Positions 33,250 through 43,659 are shown, counted from the first letter of the stretch. The stretch is 64,000 nucleotides of DNA from G965279355 sp965279355 (GCA_965279355.1 OZ257155.1:3596001-3660000); one strand, 5' to 3'. Made by a program: numbers and translations. Notes: generated by a model not told the origin, from the letters alone.

Positions 33250-34461
33250 ATGGACGACGCACAGTTCCAGGATCTCGCGGGCTGGATCGCCGATTCAAGC
33301 CTTCAGGACGTACGGGAAACCGAACTTGTCGCGGGGTTCTGCGAGCGCATCGTTACCGCGGGCGTGCCGCTCTCGCGCGTCTCGATCGTCATCGACACGC
33401 TGCACCCGGTCTATGAAGGCCGCGCCATCAACTGGCTGCGCAACCGCAAGGAGACGCAGCTCACGCAGTACGGCCGCAACCCGACCGGCGAGCTGGCTGA
33501 TTCCTGGCTGCGCAGCCCGTTCAAGTATCTGCTGGATCATCAGCAGCAGATGCTGCGCCGTCCGCTGACCGCCGAATCCGAAGGCGAATTCGCGATCTTC
33601 CCGGAGCTGCGCGCGCAGGGGCTGACCGACTATGTGGCGATGGCGCACACGTTCAAGAAGCCGGACGGGTTCGGCATCATGGATGGCGTCGTGTCGTCCT
33701 GGAGCACCAATTCCAATCGCGGCTTCAGCGATAGTGAAGTCGCCGATCTGCAACGCCTGCTGCCGCTGCTGGCGCTGGGCCTGAAACAGGCGTCGCTCAC
33801 CCACATTGCTGAAACACTGGTGGAAACCTATCTCGGCCGTGACGCCGGGCGGCGCGTGCTGCGCGGCCATATCGCGCGCGGCATTGCAGATCGCATGGAA
33901 ACGGTGCTGTGGTTCAGCGACCTGCACGGCTTCACGCGGATCACCGACACGGCGGCGCCGGAGCAGATCATCCCGCTGCTCAACGAATATGCCGAGGTGA
34001 TCATCGACGCGATCCACGCGCGCGGCGGCGACGTGATGAAGCTGATGGGCGACGGCGTGCTGGCGATCTTTCCGGGTAAGGACAACGCGCCCGCCGGCGA
34101 GGCAGCGCTGGCCGCCGCCGAAGCCGCCAGTGCGGCCATCGCCAAGCTGAACGCGCAGCGCAAGGAGAAGAACCTGCCAACCACTGACATGTATCTCGGC
34201 CTGCATGTCGGCGAGGTGTTCTACGGCAATATCGGCAGCAAGGACCGGCTGGATTTCACCGTGGTCGGCCCGGCGGTGAACGAAGTCAGCCGCATTGCCG
34301 ATCTCTGCGATTCGGTGGATCAGCGTCTGCTGCTGTCCTCGGCCTTCACCGAGCGGCTTGACGGTTCGAAGAAACGCCTGGTCTCGGTCGGCCGTTATGC
34401 CCTGCGCGGCGTTGGCCGGCCGCAGGAGCTCTTCACCCTCGATCCCGGCGACAGTCTATAG
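33250..34461 (+). CDS. Class III adenylate/guanylate cyclase
   Basis: The 403-residue soluble protein has an N-terminal sensor-like region (1-200) that I do not recognise, then a cyclase homology domain. Both metal-binding aspartates are present: Asp224 in WFSDLHGFTRIT and Asp268 in KLMGDGVLAIF. Lys264 sits where an ATP-specifying lysine is expected, and GPAVNEVSRI supplies the transition-state Asn and Arg, so cAMP is the likely product. It begins ten bases after leuB and may be transcribed with the leucine genes. Confidence 0.9.
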   Translation: MDDAQFQDLAGWIADSSLQDVRETELVAGFCERIVTAGVPLSRVSIVIDTLHPVYEGRAINWLRNRKETQLTQYGRNPTGELADSWLRSPFKYLLDHQQQMLRRPLTAESEGEFAIFPELRAQGLTDYVAMAHTFKKPDGFGIMDGVVSSWSTNSNRGFSDSEVADLQRLLPLLALGLKQASLTHIAETLVETYLGRDAGRRVLRGHIARGIADRMETVLWFSDLHGFTRITDTAAPEQIIPLLNEYAEVIIDAIHARGGDVMKLMGDGVLAIFPGKDNAPAGEAALAAAEAASAAIAKLNAQRKEKNLPTTDMYLGLHVGEVFYGNIGSKDRLDFTVVGPAVNEVSRIADLCDSVDQRLLLSSAFTERLDGSKKRLVSVGRYALRGVGRPQELFTLDPGDSL

Positions 34462-34498
34462 ATTCGTGAACTCAACATTATCGGGTGACTTTAAGACC

Positions 34499-35233
34499 AT
34501 GACCGACTCAATCGAATGGAAGACATTATCGCACCGGGATGGGGCGGCCAGCCTGCAGAGCATGCTGGCGATCAAGCCCGGAACAACGGGCAAGATTCCC
34601 GGCGTTCTGGTGTTCCCCGATGCGCGGGGTATCAGCGACTACAGCAAGATGCGCGCGGGTGAACTGGCGATGCTTGGCTTTGCGGCGCTCGCCGTCGACA
34701 TCTATGGCAGCGATCGCAAATCGCCCGGACCGGAAGGCGGCGCGCCGACGATGAACTGGATGAAGGAAGACACGCAGCGCTGGCGTGCACGTGCCGCCGC
34801 TGCCCTCGATACCCTTCGCGATCAATCGATGGTCGATCCATCGAGACTGGGTGCGATCGGTTATTGCTTCGGTGGTTCCACGGCGCTGGAACTGGTGCGC
34901 AGCGGGGCCTCACTGGCGGCCGTCACCACGTTTCATGGCGCGCTGGAGACGAAGCAGCCGGCGGGTAAAGGTCAGGTCAAAGCCGATCTGCTAATCTGCA
35001 CCGGTGCCGAAGACCCGCTCGTTCCGCCGGCCAATGTCAGTGCGTTTCAGGATGAGATGCGCAACGCAGGAGCCACGTGGGAGGTCATGACCTTCAGCGG
35101 CACCCAGCACAGCTTTTCCGATCCGGGCGCGGACGCGATGAACCGGCCGGGCTTTGGCTACAACAAGGTCGCGGCGGAGCGGTCGTGGACAGCCATGCGC
35201 GGCCTGTTCCGCGAACGGCTCGGTATCGGCTGA
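34499..35233 (+). CDS. Dienelactone hydrolase-family protein
   Basis: A 244-residue cytoplasmic alpha/beta hydrolase. The triad is Cys123 in GYCFGGS, Asp172 in TGAEDPLV and His204 in GTQHSFSDP. Family members open the dienelactone ring in chlorocatechol pathways, but many homologues act on other lactones or esters. There are no other catechol genes nearby, so a specific role is not claimed. The ATG at 34499 is 37 bases after the cyclase stop. Confidence 0.88.
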   Translation: MTDSIEWKTLSHRDGAASLQSMLAIKPGTTGKIPGVLVFPDARGISDYSKMRAGELAMLGFAALAVDIYGSDRKSPGPEGGAPTMNWMKEDTQRWRARAAAALDTLRDQSMVDPSRLGAIGYCFGGSTALELVRSGASLAAVTTFHGALETKQPAGKGQVKADLLICTGAEDPLVPPANVSAFQDEMRNAGATWEVMTFSGTQHSFSDPGADAMNRPGFGYNKVAAERSWTAMRGLFRERLGIG

Positions 35234-35269
35234 TATTAAGGGAAGCGCCGTCGCAGATCGCGGCGGCGC

Positions 35270-35860
35270 TTACTCGGCCCGGGTGTAGCGGTAGACCGAG
35301 GCGGGCGGGACGTTGAGGAACGTCATGCCGGCGCGGCCGCCCTTGAGGCCGAGCTTCTCCTGCGGAATCGGCGACACCAGCGAGTAGCTGTACTGAAGCA
35401 TCTGGCCGTCCGGCTTCATCATGCTGATCCAGGACTTGATCAGCCGCTGCTGGGCATCGAACGGCAGGGTGAGCATCGGGATGCCGGAGATCACCGTCGA
35501 CACGTTGCCGTGCCATTTGCTGGGCAGGATGTCCTTGAGGCTGCCCGCGTCGCCATGAATCACCTGCACCTGCGGCATCTCCTTCCGCAGGAACGTGCAC
35601 ATGTCGGCGTCGAGTTCGACAACGAACAGGCGATCGGTGGGCACGCCCGCCTTGATCAGCCCCTTGGTGATGGACCCGGTGCCGGCGCCCAACTCGACGA
35701 CAGCGTCGTCGGGCCCGTATTTCGTGTGTTTCGCCACGACCTTCGCCAGGAACGGCGAGGAGGGGATGATCGAGCCAACCTTGAGCGGATGGGCGATGTA
35801 GCGCCGGAAAAACAGGAGCTCTTCGGGTTGCTCCGTGCGGGCGGCGGTACGCGGTTCCAT
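35270..35860 (-). CDS. PmtA-like SAM-dependent phospholipid N-methyltransferase
   Basis: The 196-residue enzyme has SAM motif I VVELGAGTGSITKGLIKAG (about 54-72), FVVELDADMC as motif II and an early amphipathic segment (LFFRRYIAHPLKVGSIIPSS) that in rhizobial PmtA enzymes contacts membrane. PmtA methylates phosphatidylethanolamine towards phosphatidylcholine. Family members also include rRNA-dimethylase-like proteins, so lipid specificity is probable, not certain. Starting at 35860 puts GAGGGA eight bases upstream; a longer frame has no support. Confidence 0.78.
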   Translation of the reverse strand: MEPRTAARTEQPEELLFFRRYIAHPLKVGSIIPSSPFLAKVVAKHTKYGPDDAVVELGAGTGSITKGLIKAGVPTDRLFVVELDADMCTFLRKEMPQVQVIHGDAGSLKDILPSKWHGNVSTVISGIPMLTLPFDAQQRLIKSWISMMKPDGQMLQYSYSLVSPIPQEKLGLKGGRAGMTFLNVPPASVYRYTRAE

Positions 35861-36065
35861 GCTGCTGATTCCCTCGTAGTTAATAGGGAATATAACCAGC
35901 GAGGCTTTTTCTTGCACATATAAATTTCAACCCGCCCCGCCGCCACTTTGCCTTTATTTCGTTGTAGGCTGGGAACTTACGCCGCTTGCCAATTTGGGCC
36001 GCCGCGCGTAGAAAAACGCTCCTTTTCACCCCAAAAAGCCGCAGTTTCGCGGCGGAGAGAGTGTC

Positions 36066-37094
<1,029 letters not shown>

Positions 37095-37114
37095 TCGCCA
37101 GATACAAGAAAACA

Positions 37115-37147
37115 AAAGGGCGCCGCTTGCGGCGCCCTTTTTATTTG
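37115..37147 (+). terminator. Rho-independent terminator of asd
   Basis: AAGGGCGCCGC-TT-GCGGCGCCCTT gives an 11-pair stem, followed by TTTATTT. It begins about 20 bases after the asd stop. The reverse strand also has a T run, so it can end the convergent lysE-type gene. Confidence 0.92.
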
Positions 37148-37162
37148 TGCGCCCGCAACGGC

Positions 37163-37789
37163 CTAAGCGGGCATCATCGCGACATTCCACAGGATGAGCG
37201 CCGCGAAAGCGAGGATGATTACGCCAGCGATGCGGTTGCCCCAGTGCAGGGTCTCTTCCGCAAAGCGGCCGTGGAACAGGCCGGCGCAGGTCGTGATGAT
37301 CAGCCACCAGAGGGCCGAGCCGGCGAACACGCCGAGCAGCAGGAACCAGTCGCGAAGATCGATCTGCTCGTTTCCTTCGATGCCGAACGCGCTGAACGCC
37401 GCGATGAAGGACAGGATCGTTACCGGATTGGTGAGCGTCAGGAAGAATGTCGACGTGAAGTCGCCGATCAGGTTCGGCGGATCGGGCTCCGCCTTGGGGC
37501 GCGGCGGTTCGGCCAGCAGCGTCCGGATGCCGATCACCACAAGAAGGGCTGTGCCGGCGAGGCCGATCCAGACGCGCTCGGTGAGCAGCAGCGTATAGAC
37601 GAAGCTGAGGCCGAACGCCGCGATCGCGCCGTAAAACGTATCGGCGACGGCCGCGCCCAGGCCCGAGACGAATCCGACCAGCCGCCCATGCATGATGGTG
37701 CGGCGGATGCACAGCACATTGATCGGACCGACCGGCGCTGCGATCAGGAAGCCGACGATCAAGCCTTTGATCAGAACAGAGATCAGCAT
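37163..37789 (-). CDS. LysE/RhtB-family exporter
   Basis: A 208-residue membrane protein with six predicted helices. It starts IKGLIVGFLIAAPVGPINVL, the family signature with GP-x-N, has the polar loop EPPRPKAEPDPPNLIGDFTS and then FFLTLTNPVTILSFIAAF, the second family motif. Such proteins export amino acids or related compounds. It is convergent with asd, sharing the terminator. Confidence 0.88.
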   Translation of the reverse strand: MLISVLIKGLIVGFLIAAPVGPINVLCIRRTIMHGRLVGFVSGLGAAVADTFYGAIAAFGLSFVYTLLLTERVWIGLAGTALLVVIGIRTLLAEPPRPKAEPDPPNLIGDFTSTFFLTLTNPVTILSFIAAFSAFGIEGNEQIDLRDWFLLLGVFAGSALWWLIITTCAGLFHGRFAEETLHWGNRIAGVIILAFAALILWNVAMMPA

Positions 37790-37912
37790 GGGATAGGCGG
37801 GAAGTGACCGGTGCGATGTCTTAACGTGCCCTCCGGTCGAACGCCAGCATGGCGGTTCCGGCTTGGCGGATCGGCAGCACTGTATAGAATGGTCCCCGAC
37901 CCAGGGGGATGT

Positions 37913-38785
37913 ATGCCTGATACGACAATTCGCCCACGCCGCAGCGCACTCTATATGCCGGGCATCAACCAGCGCGCGCTGGATAAGGCGCGCACGCTCG
38001 ACGCGGATGTGGTGATTTTCGATCTCGAAGATGCCGTGATGCCGGACCAGAAGCCGCAGGCGCGTGAGCAGGTGCTGGCCGCGCTGAAGAAAGGCGGCTA
38101 CCGCGCGGAAACGGTGGTGCGGGTCAACGATCCGGCGGAACGGATCGGCGGCGACGATCTGAAGGCGGTTGCGCGATCGGGCTGCGATGCGGTCCTGCTG
38201 CCCAAGGTGGAACATCCGCGGCAGGTCAGCGATGCCTATATGCGGCTTGCGGCGGCCGGCGCGCCGTCCAGCCTTGCTCTCTGGGCGATGATCGAGACAC
38301 CGCTTGGCGTCCTCAATGTCGAAGAGACCGTCTTCTCAAGCCCGCATCTCAAATGCCTGGTGATTGGAACGTCCGATCTCGCCAAGGATCTGCGCGCGCG
38401 GCACACCTCGATGCGTCTGCCGTTTCTCACATCCCTCAGCTTCTGCGTGCTTGCCGCGCGTGCCGCCGGTCTCACTATTCTCGATGGCGTGCATCTCGAT
38501 CTCGAGGACATGGAAGGCTTCAAGGCGTCCTGCCAGCAGGGCTCCGAACTCGGCTTCGACGGCAAGACGCTGCTGCATCCCAAGACGATCGCCGATGCCA
38601 ACGCCGCTTTCGGTCCGACCGCCGATGAAGTCGCCTGGGCGCGCAAGATCATCGATGCGCATGCCAAGGCCGTCGCGGAGGGGAAGGGCGTGCTGGTGGT
38701 CGACGGCAAGTTCGTCGAGAACCTCCATGTCGAAGCCGCCCGCGACACCCTGGCGCTGGCTGCCGGCATCGCCAGCCGGAAATAG
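37913..38785 (+). CDS. HpcH/HpaI aldolase / citrate lyase beta-like protein
   Basis: The 290-residue enzyme carries RSALYMPGINQRALDKARTL, VIFDLEDAVMPDQK (metal-binding Glu/Asp), the basic VRVND and the downstream metal ligand region TPLGVLNVEE. It belongs to the CitE/malyl-CoA lyase side of the family, which cleaves or joins C-C bonds next to CoA thioesters. AGGGGGA lies three bases before the ATG. Substrate is uncertain; (3S)-malyl-CoA or citramalyl-CoA are candidates. Confidence 0.87.
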   Translation: MPDTTIRPRRSALYMPGINQRALDKARTLDADVVIFDLEDAVMPDQKPQAREQVLAALKKGGYRAETVVRVNDPAERIGGDDLKAVARSGCDAVLLPKVEHPRQVSDAYMRLAAAGAPSSLALWAMIETPLGVLNVEETVFSSPHLKCLVIGTSDLAKDLRARHTSMRLPFLTSLSFCVLAARAAGLTILDGVHLDLEDMEGFKASCQQGSELGFDGKTLLHPKTIADANAAFGPTADEVAWARKIIDAHAKAVAEGKGVLVVDGKFVENLHVEAARDTLALAAGIASRK

Positions 38786-40203
38786 CGCGTCGACTTGCGC
38801 CGGTGCCGCCGGGAAGGGCGGCCGATTTTTGGCGGTTTTCCGCCATCGACGCGGGGGGTGTCCTGGCGGCCCCGGGCCTGTGGATAGCTTTTGCCGAAGC
38901 GCAAAGGACCCTCTGAAAACCCACGTTTTCCGCCAAAATTTACGACGGTCCCAAAATCTGGTTGTGGGGGGAGCCCCCCCATGTTACGGAGGATTCCGTC
39001 AGGTGCGCCGGGCCGAAGGCAGCGTGAAAACGCCCTCCGGATCCGAGACCAGATCGCAGTCCGGGCGGGACGACAAGTTTAAGTGTGACGCCGATGGGTG
39101 CCGGCGGGGGCCATAAGCCTCCGTCGGCATCATCGTTTCTGGGGCCGGTGTTCCGGGGCTGTTTTGGGCCTGCGACCGGCTGCAAATAAAAGAGGCGCCA
39201 GGCGCGCTGGACGTGAATCCGACGCTTTGCATGTCCGGGCGGGACACAACCTGACGCCTCGGGAAGTGTGACTCCCCAGCCGCGCCATCCGGGCGTCTCT
39301 GCATCGCGCTGGCGCCGCCCTGGAAGGAGCATCGCCACCGCCGTGCAGGGCAGGGAGCCACCTTGCGGCCGCCACCCCTGAGCCCGAGAAAGACCGAAAC
39401 CCGCCCCCGCAAAACCGTGCCTGTCCGCTGCGATCCGGGCCGCTTCGGTGCCGTGTTGCCACGTCACCCTCGCCGCCCCGCAATCCCTCGACCCTGCAAA
39501 AACGGGCTTTCCGGCACCGTCCCCGCACCGCCGAAGGTTGCGCCCCGGTGCCCCGAGGAGCTCCGGATCGAACCGCCCCGCCCAGGCTGACCACACGCGG
39601 GGAACTCCGGCCTTCCGCCCGATGGGCCCTCTTCCGGCGAAGGAAGCCGCACCAGGATTGAACGACGCGCCCCCGAAGGGGTGGAGGTCGTTCCGGAGGC
39701 GCTGGTCCGTCGTCTGCTGCCACCGCTCCCCTTCAGGATCGGCGCCCTCCCGGGCTTTAAGGTCGCTGGGCGAGCCGGACCGCACTTCCTCCGCACGTCG
39801 CGTACTGGACAGAGTTTCACAAAGGACCGGAAACCCGACAACAGTAATCGCCAAGTAAAAGAGAAATTGTTGTTGATATAATTGGCAAATTCCCACAATC
39901 GATGCACAGCTTATCCACCGCGCTTTCCACAGTTTATTGATGCAGTCCGGTGGATATCTGGCGACGGCAGATCGGCAACACTGCCGGTAGTAACGGCGCA
40001 AAACCAAAACCGGGTGCCTGGAACGCCGGTCTGCGACGTTGACGGCGCCGCGAGTCGCGGGCTAAATCTATCCAACAACACGTTAATTTGGTCGGGGGGA
40101 GGTCGGGAGCCCGCGCCCCGTTCTCCAGCCAACCAAAAATTCCAGCCGAGTAGACTGGCGTTCGCTTCCGGACGCTGGATACGTCCCACTACGAAGAGGC
40201 GTC
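38786..40203. other. 1.4 kb with no convincing gene
   Basis: Several long open frames exist on both strands, including one of 355 codons on the minus strand, but none has a plausible domain, and their amino-acid composition is that of random GC-rich sequence (Arg, Gly and Pro rich). Visible structures: GGCGG-TTTT-CCGCC at 38831-38844; TGGGGGG-AG-CCCCCCC at 38965-38980; and an AT-rich stretch 39840-39900 followed by DnaA-box-like words. It separates the CitE-like gene from sdhC and should contain the sdh promoter. It could be a decayed gene, a structured RNA or a regulatory region. Confidence 0.55.
39911..39960. promoter_or_regulatory. Cluster of DnaA-box-like sequences upstream of sdhC
   Basis: TTATCCACC (39911-39919) differs by one base from the consensus TTATCCACA. 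CTTTCCACA (39923-39931) and, on the other strand, ATATCCACC (ending near 39950) are weaker. A further one-mismatch site, CTATCCACA on the minus strand, is at 38887-38879. Next to the AT-rich stretch 39858-39890 this recalls an origin, but see the findings for reasons to doubt it. Confidence 0.3.
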
Positions 40204-40617
40204 ATGCCGCCCGCGTCCGACGCGCCCGTCGCAGCGAAACCAGTGCACCCAGCGGCGCGGCCGCTTTCGCCCCATCTCCAGGTCTACCGGCCGCAGCTCA
40301 CCTCGGTGCTGTCGATCACCCATCGCGCGACCGGCGTGGCACTCGCGGTCGGCACGCTGCTGCTCGTGTGGTGGCTGGTTGCCGCGGCGACCGGCCCCGA
40401 GCAGTTCGCGACGGTGCAGTGGTTCCTCGGAACCTGGCTCGGCAAGCTGATGCTGATCGGCTGGACGTTCTCGCTGTTCTTTCATCTCTTCAACGGCATT
40501 CGCCATCTGTTCTGGGACGCCGGCTATGGCTTCGAGCTGAAAGCCGCCTATCGCAGCGGCTGGCTCGTCGTGTTCGTCTCCATCGTTCTCACCGTGCTCG
40601 TATGGGTGGCGGCATGA
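40204..40617 (+). CDS. sdhC: Succinate dehydrogenase cytochrome b556 subunit
   Basis: A 137-residue three-helix membrane anchor that binds haem b and ubiquinone. It has RPLSPHLQVYRPQLTSVLSI, THRATG and the haem-ligand segment FFHLFNGIRHLFWD. An N-terminal stretch of about 20 polar residues precedes the family start. Its stop overlaps the sdhD start by four bases. First gene of sdhCDAB, the complex that joins the TCA cycle to the respiratory chain. Confidence 0.95.
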   Translation: MPPASDAPVAAKPVHPAARPLSPHLQVYRPQLTSVLSITHRATGVALAVGTLLLVWWLVAAATGPEQFATVQWFLGTWLGKLMLIGWTFSLFFHLFNGIRHLFWDAGYGFELKAAYRSGWLVVFVSIVLTVLVWVAA

Positions 40618-41012
40618 GCAAATCCAGCCGCTCGCTTCGATCCGATCTCGGCCGCGTGCGCGGCCTGGGCTCCGCCAAAGGCGGCACCCATCACTGGTGG
40701 ATGCAGCGCCTGACCGCGCTGGCGCTGATCCCTCTGACCCTGTGGTTTGTCGTGTCGATTGTCGGCATTGCCGGTGCGTCGCATGCGACGGTGATCGACT
40801 GGATCGCCTCGCCGATGCCGGCGGTGCTGCTGGTCCTGCTGATCGCGGCGACCTTCCATCACGCGCAGCTCGGTCTGCAGGTTGTCATCGAAGACTACAT
40901 TCATGCCGAAGGCTGGAAGATCGCCCTCATCATCGCCGTGAAGGGCCTCGCGGTCCTGCTGGCGGTGACGGCGCTGTTCGCGGTCCTGCGCATCTTCTCC
41001 TGGGCGAGCTGA
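40614..41012 (+). CDS. sdhD: Succinate dehydrogenase membrane anchor subunit
   Basis: The 132-residue second anchor begins MSKSSRSLRSDLGRVRGLGS and contains GGTHHWWMQRLTALALIPLT, followed by two more helices. The HHAQLGLQVVIEDYIH segment supplies the other haem ligand and quinone contacts. The ATG overlaps the sdhC stop (ATGA), and sdhA begins seven bases downstream, so the operon is tightly coupled. Confidence 0.93.
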   Translation: MSKSSRSLRSDLGRVRGLGSAKGGTHHWWMQRLTALALIPLTLWFVVSIVGIAGASHATVIDWIASPMPAVLLVLLIAATFHHAQLGLQVVIEDYIHAEGWKIALIIAVKGLAVLLAVTALFAVLRIFSWAS

Positions 41013-41019
41013 AACACGT

Positions 41020-42843
41020 ATGAGCGACAACACCATCTCGGCCGCGTCGATTGCCGGCAGCGCCTATCGCATCATCGATCACGTGCACGATGTCGTCGTG
41101 GTCGGCGCCGGCGGCGCCGGTCTGCGCGCGGCGTTCGGCATGGCGACGGCCGGTCTCAAGACAGCCTGCATCTCCAAGGTCTTCCCGACCCGCAGCCACA
41201 CCGTGGCGGCGCAGGGCGGTGTTTCGGCCGCACTCGGCAACATGGGTCCCGACGACTGGCGCTGGCACATGTACGACACCGTCAAGGGCGCCGACTGGCT
41301 CGGCGACCAGGACGCGATCGAGTACATGTGCAAGGAGGCCATTCCGGCCATTATCGAGCTTGAGCATTACGGCGTGCCGTTCAGCCGCACGACCGAGGGC
41401 AAGATCTATCAGCGCCCGTTCGGCGGCATGACCACCGATTACGGCAAGGGCATCGCGCAGCGCACCTGCGCCGCCGCCGACCGCACCGGCCACGCAATCC
41501 TGCACACGCTCTACCAGCAGGCGCTGCGTCACAACGCGGAATTCTTCATCGAATATTTCGCGCTCGATCTGATCATGGACGATGACGGGTCCTGCCGCGG
41601 CGTCATCGCGTGGAACCTTGCCGACGGCACGATCCATCGCTTCCGCGCGCACACTACGGTGCTCGCCACCGGCGGTTACGGCCGCACCTATTTCTCGGCG
41701 ACGTCGGCGCATACCTGCACCGGCGACGGCGGCGCCATGGCGCTGCGCGCCAACCTGCCGCTGCAGGACATGGAGTTCATCCAGTTCCACCCGACCGGCA
41801 TCTACGGCTCCGGCTGTCTGATCACCGAAGGCTCGCGCGGCGAGGGTGGGTATCTCACCAATTCCGAGGGCGAGCGCTTCATGGAGCGCTACGCGCCGTC
41901 GGCAAAGGACCTGGCGTCACGCGACGTGGTCAGCCGCGCGATGACAATGGAGATCCGCGAGGGACGCGGTGTCGGCGCACAGAAGGACCACATCTACCTG
42001 CATCTCGAACACCTCGATTCCAAGCTGCTGCATGAACGTCTGCCCGGCATCTCGGAAACCGCGAAGATCTTCGCGAATGTCGATGTGACGCGTCAGCCGA
42101 TCCCGGTGCTGCCGACGGTCCACTACAACATGGGCGGCGTGCCGACCAACGTGCACACCGAAGTCGTGCGTCCTGAAGCCGGCAATCCGGATCAGGTGGT
42201 GCCGGGTCTGATGGCGATCGGCGAAGCGGCCTGCGTATCGGTGCATGGCGCCAACCGCCTCGGTTCCAACTCGCTGCTCGATCTCGTGGTGTTCGGCCGC
42301 GCGGCCGCGCTGCAGGCGGCAAAGACCATCAAGCCGGGCCAGCCGCACAAGCCGCTCAGCGACAGCGCCAGCGATCCGGCGCTCACCCGCTTCGACCGGT
42401 TCCGGAACGCGAACGGCGAGCATTCGACGGCGGCGCTCCGCCTCGAGATGCAGAAGATCATGCAGAACAACTGCGCGGTCTATCGCACCGGCGAGGTCCT
42501 GGAAGAAGGCGCCCGTCTGCTGGCCGAGACGTGGGAGAAGAGCAAGAGCATCAAGGTCACCGACCGCTCGCTCATCTGGAACTCCGATCTTGTCGAGACG
42601 CTGGAATACGACAACCTGATCGCGCAGGCCGCGGTCACCATCCATTCGGCCGTCAACCGCAAGGAAAGCCGCGGCGCCCATGCCCGCGAGGACTTCCCCA
42701 ACCGCGACGACGACACCTGGATGAAGCACAGCTGTGCGTGGGTCGGTGAGGACGGCAAGGTCAAGATCGACTACCGCCCTGTCCACACGTACACGCTGAC
42801 CGATGAAATTAAGTACATCCCGCCGAAGGCGCGGGTTTACTAA
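41020..42843 (+). CDS. sdhA: Succinate dehydrogenase flavoprotein subunit
   Basis: The 607-residue subunit oxidises succinate to fumarate. It has the FAD fold GAGGAG at 29-34 and the covalent flavin attachment His60 in SHTVAAQGG. The substrate loop FIQFHPTGIYGSGCLITEG and the C-terminal HGANRLGSNSLLDLVVFGR are both complete. It is in operon with sdhC, sdhD and sdhB. Confidence 0.98.
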   Translation: MSDNTISAASIAGSAYRIIDHVHDVVVVGAGGAGLRAAFGMATAGLKTACISKVFPTRSHTVAAQGGVSAALGNMGPDDWRWHMYDTVKGADWLGDQDAIEYMCKEAIPAIIELEHYGVPFSRTTEGKIYQRPFGGMTTDYGKGIAQRTCAAADRTGHAILHTLYQQALRHNAEFFIEYFALDLIMDDDGSCRGVIAWNLADGTIHRFRAHTTVLATGGYGRTYFSATSAHTCTGDGGAMALRANLPLQDMEFIQFHPTGIYGSGCLITEGSRGEGGYLTNSEGERFMERYAPSAKDLASRDVVSRAMTMEIREGRGVGAQKDHIYLHLEHLDSKLLHERLPGISETAKIFANVDVTRQPIPVLPTVHYNMGGVPTNVHTEVVRPEAGNPDQVVPGLMAIGEAACVSVHGANRLGSNSLLDLVVFGRAAALQAAKTIKPGQPHKPLSDSASDPALTRFDRFRNANGEHSTAALRLEMQKIMQNNCAVYRTGEVLEEGARLLAETWEKSKSIKVTDRSLIWNSDLVETLEYDNLIAQAAVTIHSAVNRKESRGAHAREDFPNRDDDTWMKHSCAWVGEDGKVKIDYRPVHTYTLTDEIKYIPPKARVY

Positions 42844-42853
42844 GGCGCGCGCT

Positions 42854-43630
42854 ATGGTCGAACTCTCTCTTCCCAAGAATTCCAAGGTCACCAAGGGCCG
42901 CACCCATCCGTCTCCGGAAGGTGCGCGCCGGGTCAAGGCGTTCAAGATCTATCGCTGGGATCCCGACAGCGGCGCCAATCCCGCACTCGATACCTACGAG
43001 CTCGATCTCGACGATTGCGCGCCGATGGTTCTGGATGCGCTGATCAAGATCAAGAACGAGATCGACCCGACTCTTACTTTCCGTCGTTCCTGCCGCGAGG
43101 GCATCTGCGGCTCGTGCGCGATGAATATCGACGGCACCAACACGCTGGCCTGCCTGAAGCCGATCGACGAATGCCGCGGCGATGTGAAGATCTATCCGCT
43201 GCCGCATCTGCCGGTGATCAAGGACCTGGTGCCCGACGTGTCGGGTATCTATGCGCAGCTTCGCCTGATCGAGCCGTGGCTGAAGAGCGAGACGCCGGCG
43301 CCGCAGCGCGAGCGCCTGCAGACCCCGGAAGAGCGCGCGAAGCTCGACGGTCTGTGGGAATGCATCCTGTGCTTCTGCTGCTCGACGAGCTGCCCGAGCT
43401 ATTGGTGGAACGGCGACCGCTATCTCGGCCCCGCCGTGCTGCTGCAGGCCTATCGCTGGATCGCCGACAGCCGCGATGAAGCGAGCGGCGAGCGCCTCGA
43501 TCTGCTGGAGGATCCGTTCCGGCTCTATCGCTGCCACACGATCATGAACTGCACCAAGACCTGCCCCAAGGGCCTGAACCCGGCGAAAGCGATTGCTGAG
43601 ATCAAGAAGCTGCTGGTCGAGCGGCAATAA
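42854..43630 (+). CDS. sdhB: Succinate dehydrogenase iron-sulfur subunit
   Basis: A 258-residue subunit that passes electrons from SdhA to the membrane anchors. The 2Fe-2S ligands are Cys80, Cys85, Cys88 and Cys100. The 4Fe-4S and 3Fe-4S ligands are Cys170, Cys173, Cys176, Cys180, Cys227, Cys233 and Cys237. It starts ten bases after sdhA and ends the operon. Confidence 0.98.
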   Translation: MVELSLPKNSKVTKGRTHPSPEGARRVKAFKIYRWDPDSGANPALDTYELDLDDCAPMVLDALIKIKNEIDPTLTFRRSCREGICGSCAMNIDGTNTLACLKPIDECRGDVKIYPLPHLPVIKDLVPDVSGIYAQLRLIEPWLKSETPAPQRERLQTPEERAKLDGLWECILCFCCSTSCPSYWWNGDRYLGPAVLLQAYRWIADSRDEASGERLDLLEDPFRLYRCHTIMNCTKTCPKGLNPAKAIAEIKKLLVERQ

Positions 43631-43659
43631 GAACCTGGCCGGGCGCCGAGGCGGATCGA

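Noticed and set aside
38831..38844. GGCGG-TTTT-CCGCC hairpin as terminator of the CitE-like gene
   Set aside because: No T run follows on either strand, and the T run on the plus strand comes before the stem.
39858..39960. Chromosomal origin of replication
   Set aside because: Only one good DnaA box, no origin-linked genes nearby, and strongly expressed genes on the left would face the fork; reported only as a low-interest finding.
38940..40007. 355-codon minus-strand frame upstream of sdhC
   Set aside because: No motif, no ribosome-binding site and random-like composition; kept only as part of an unexplained region.
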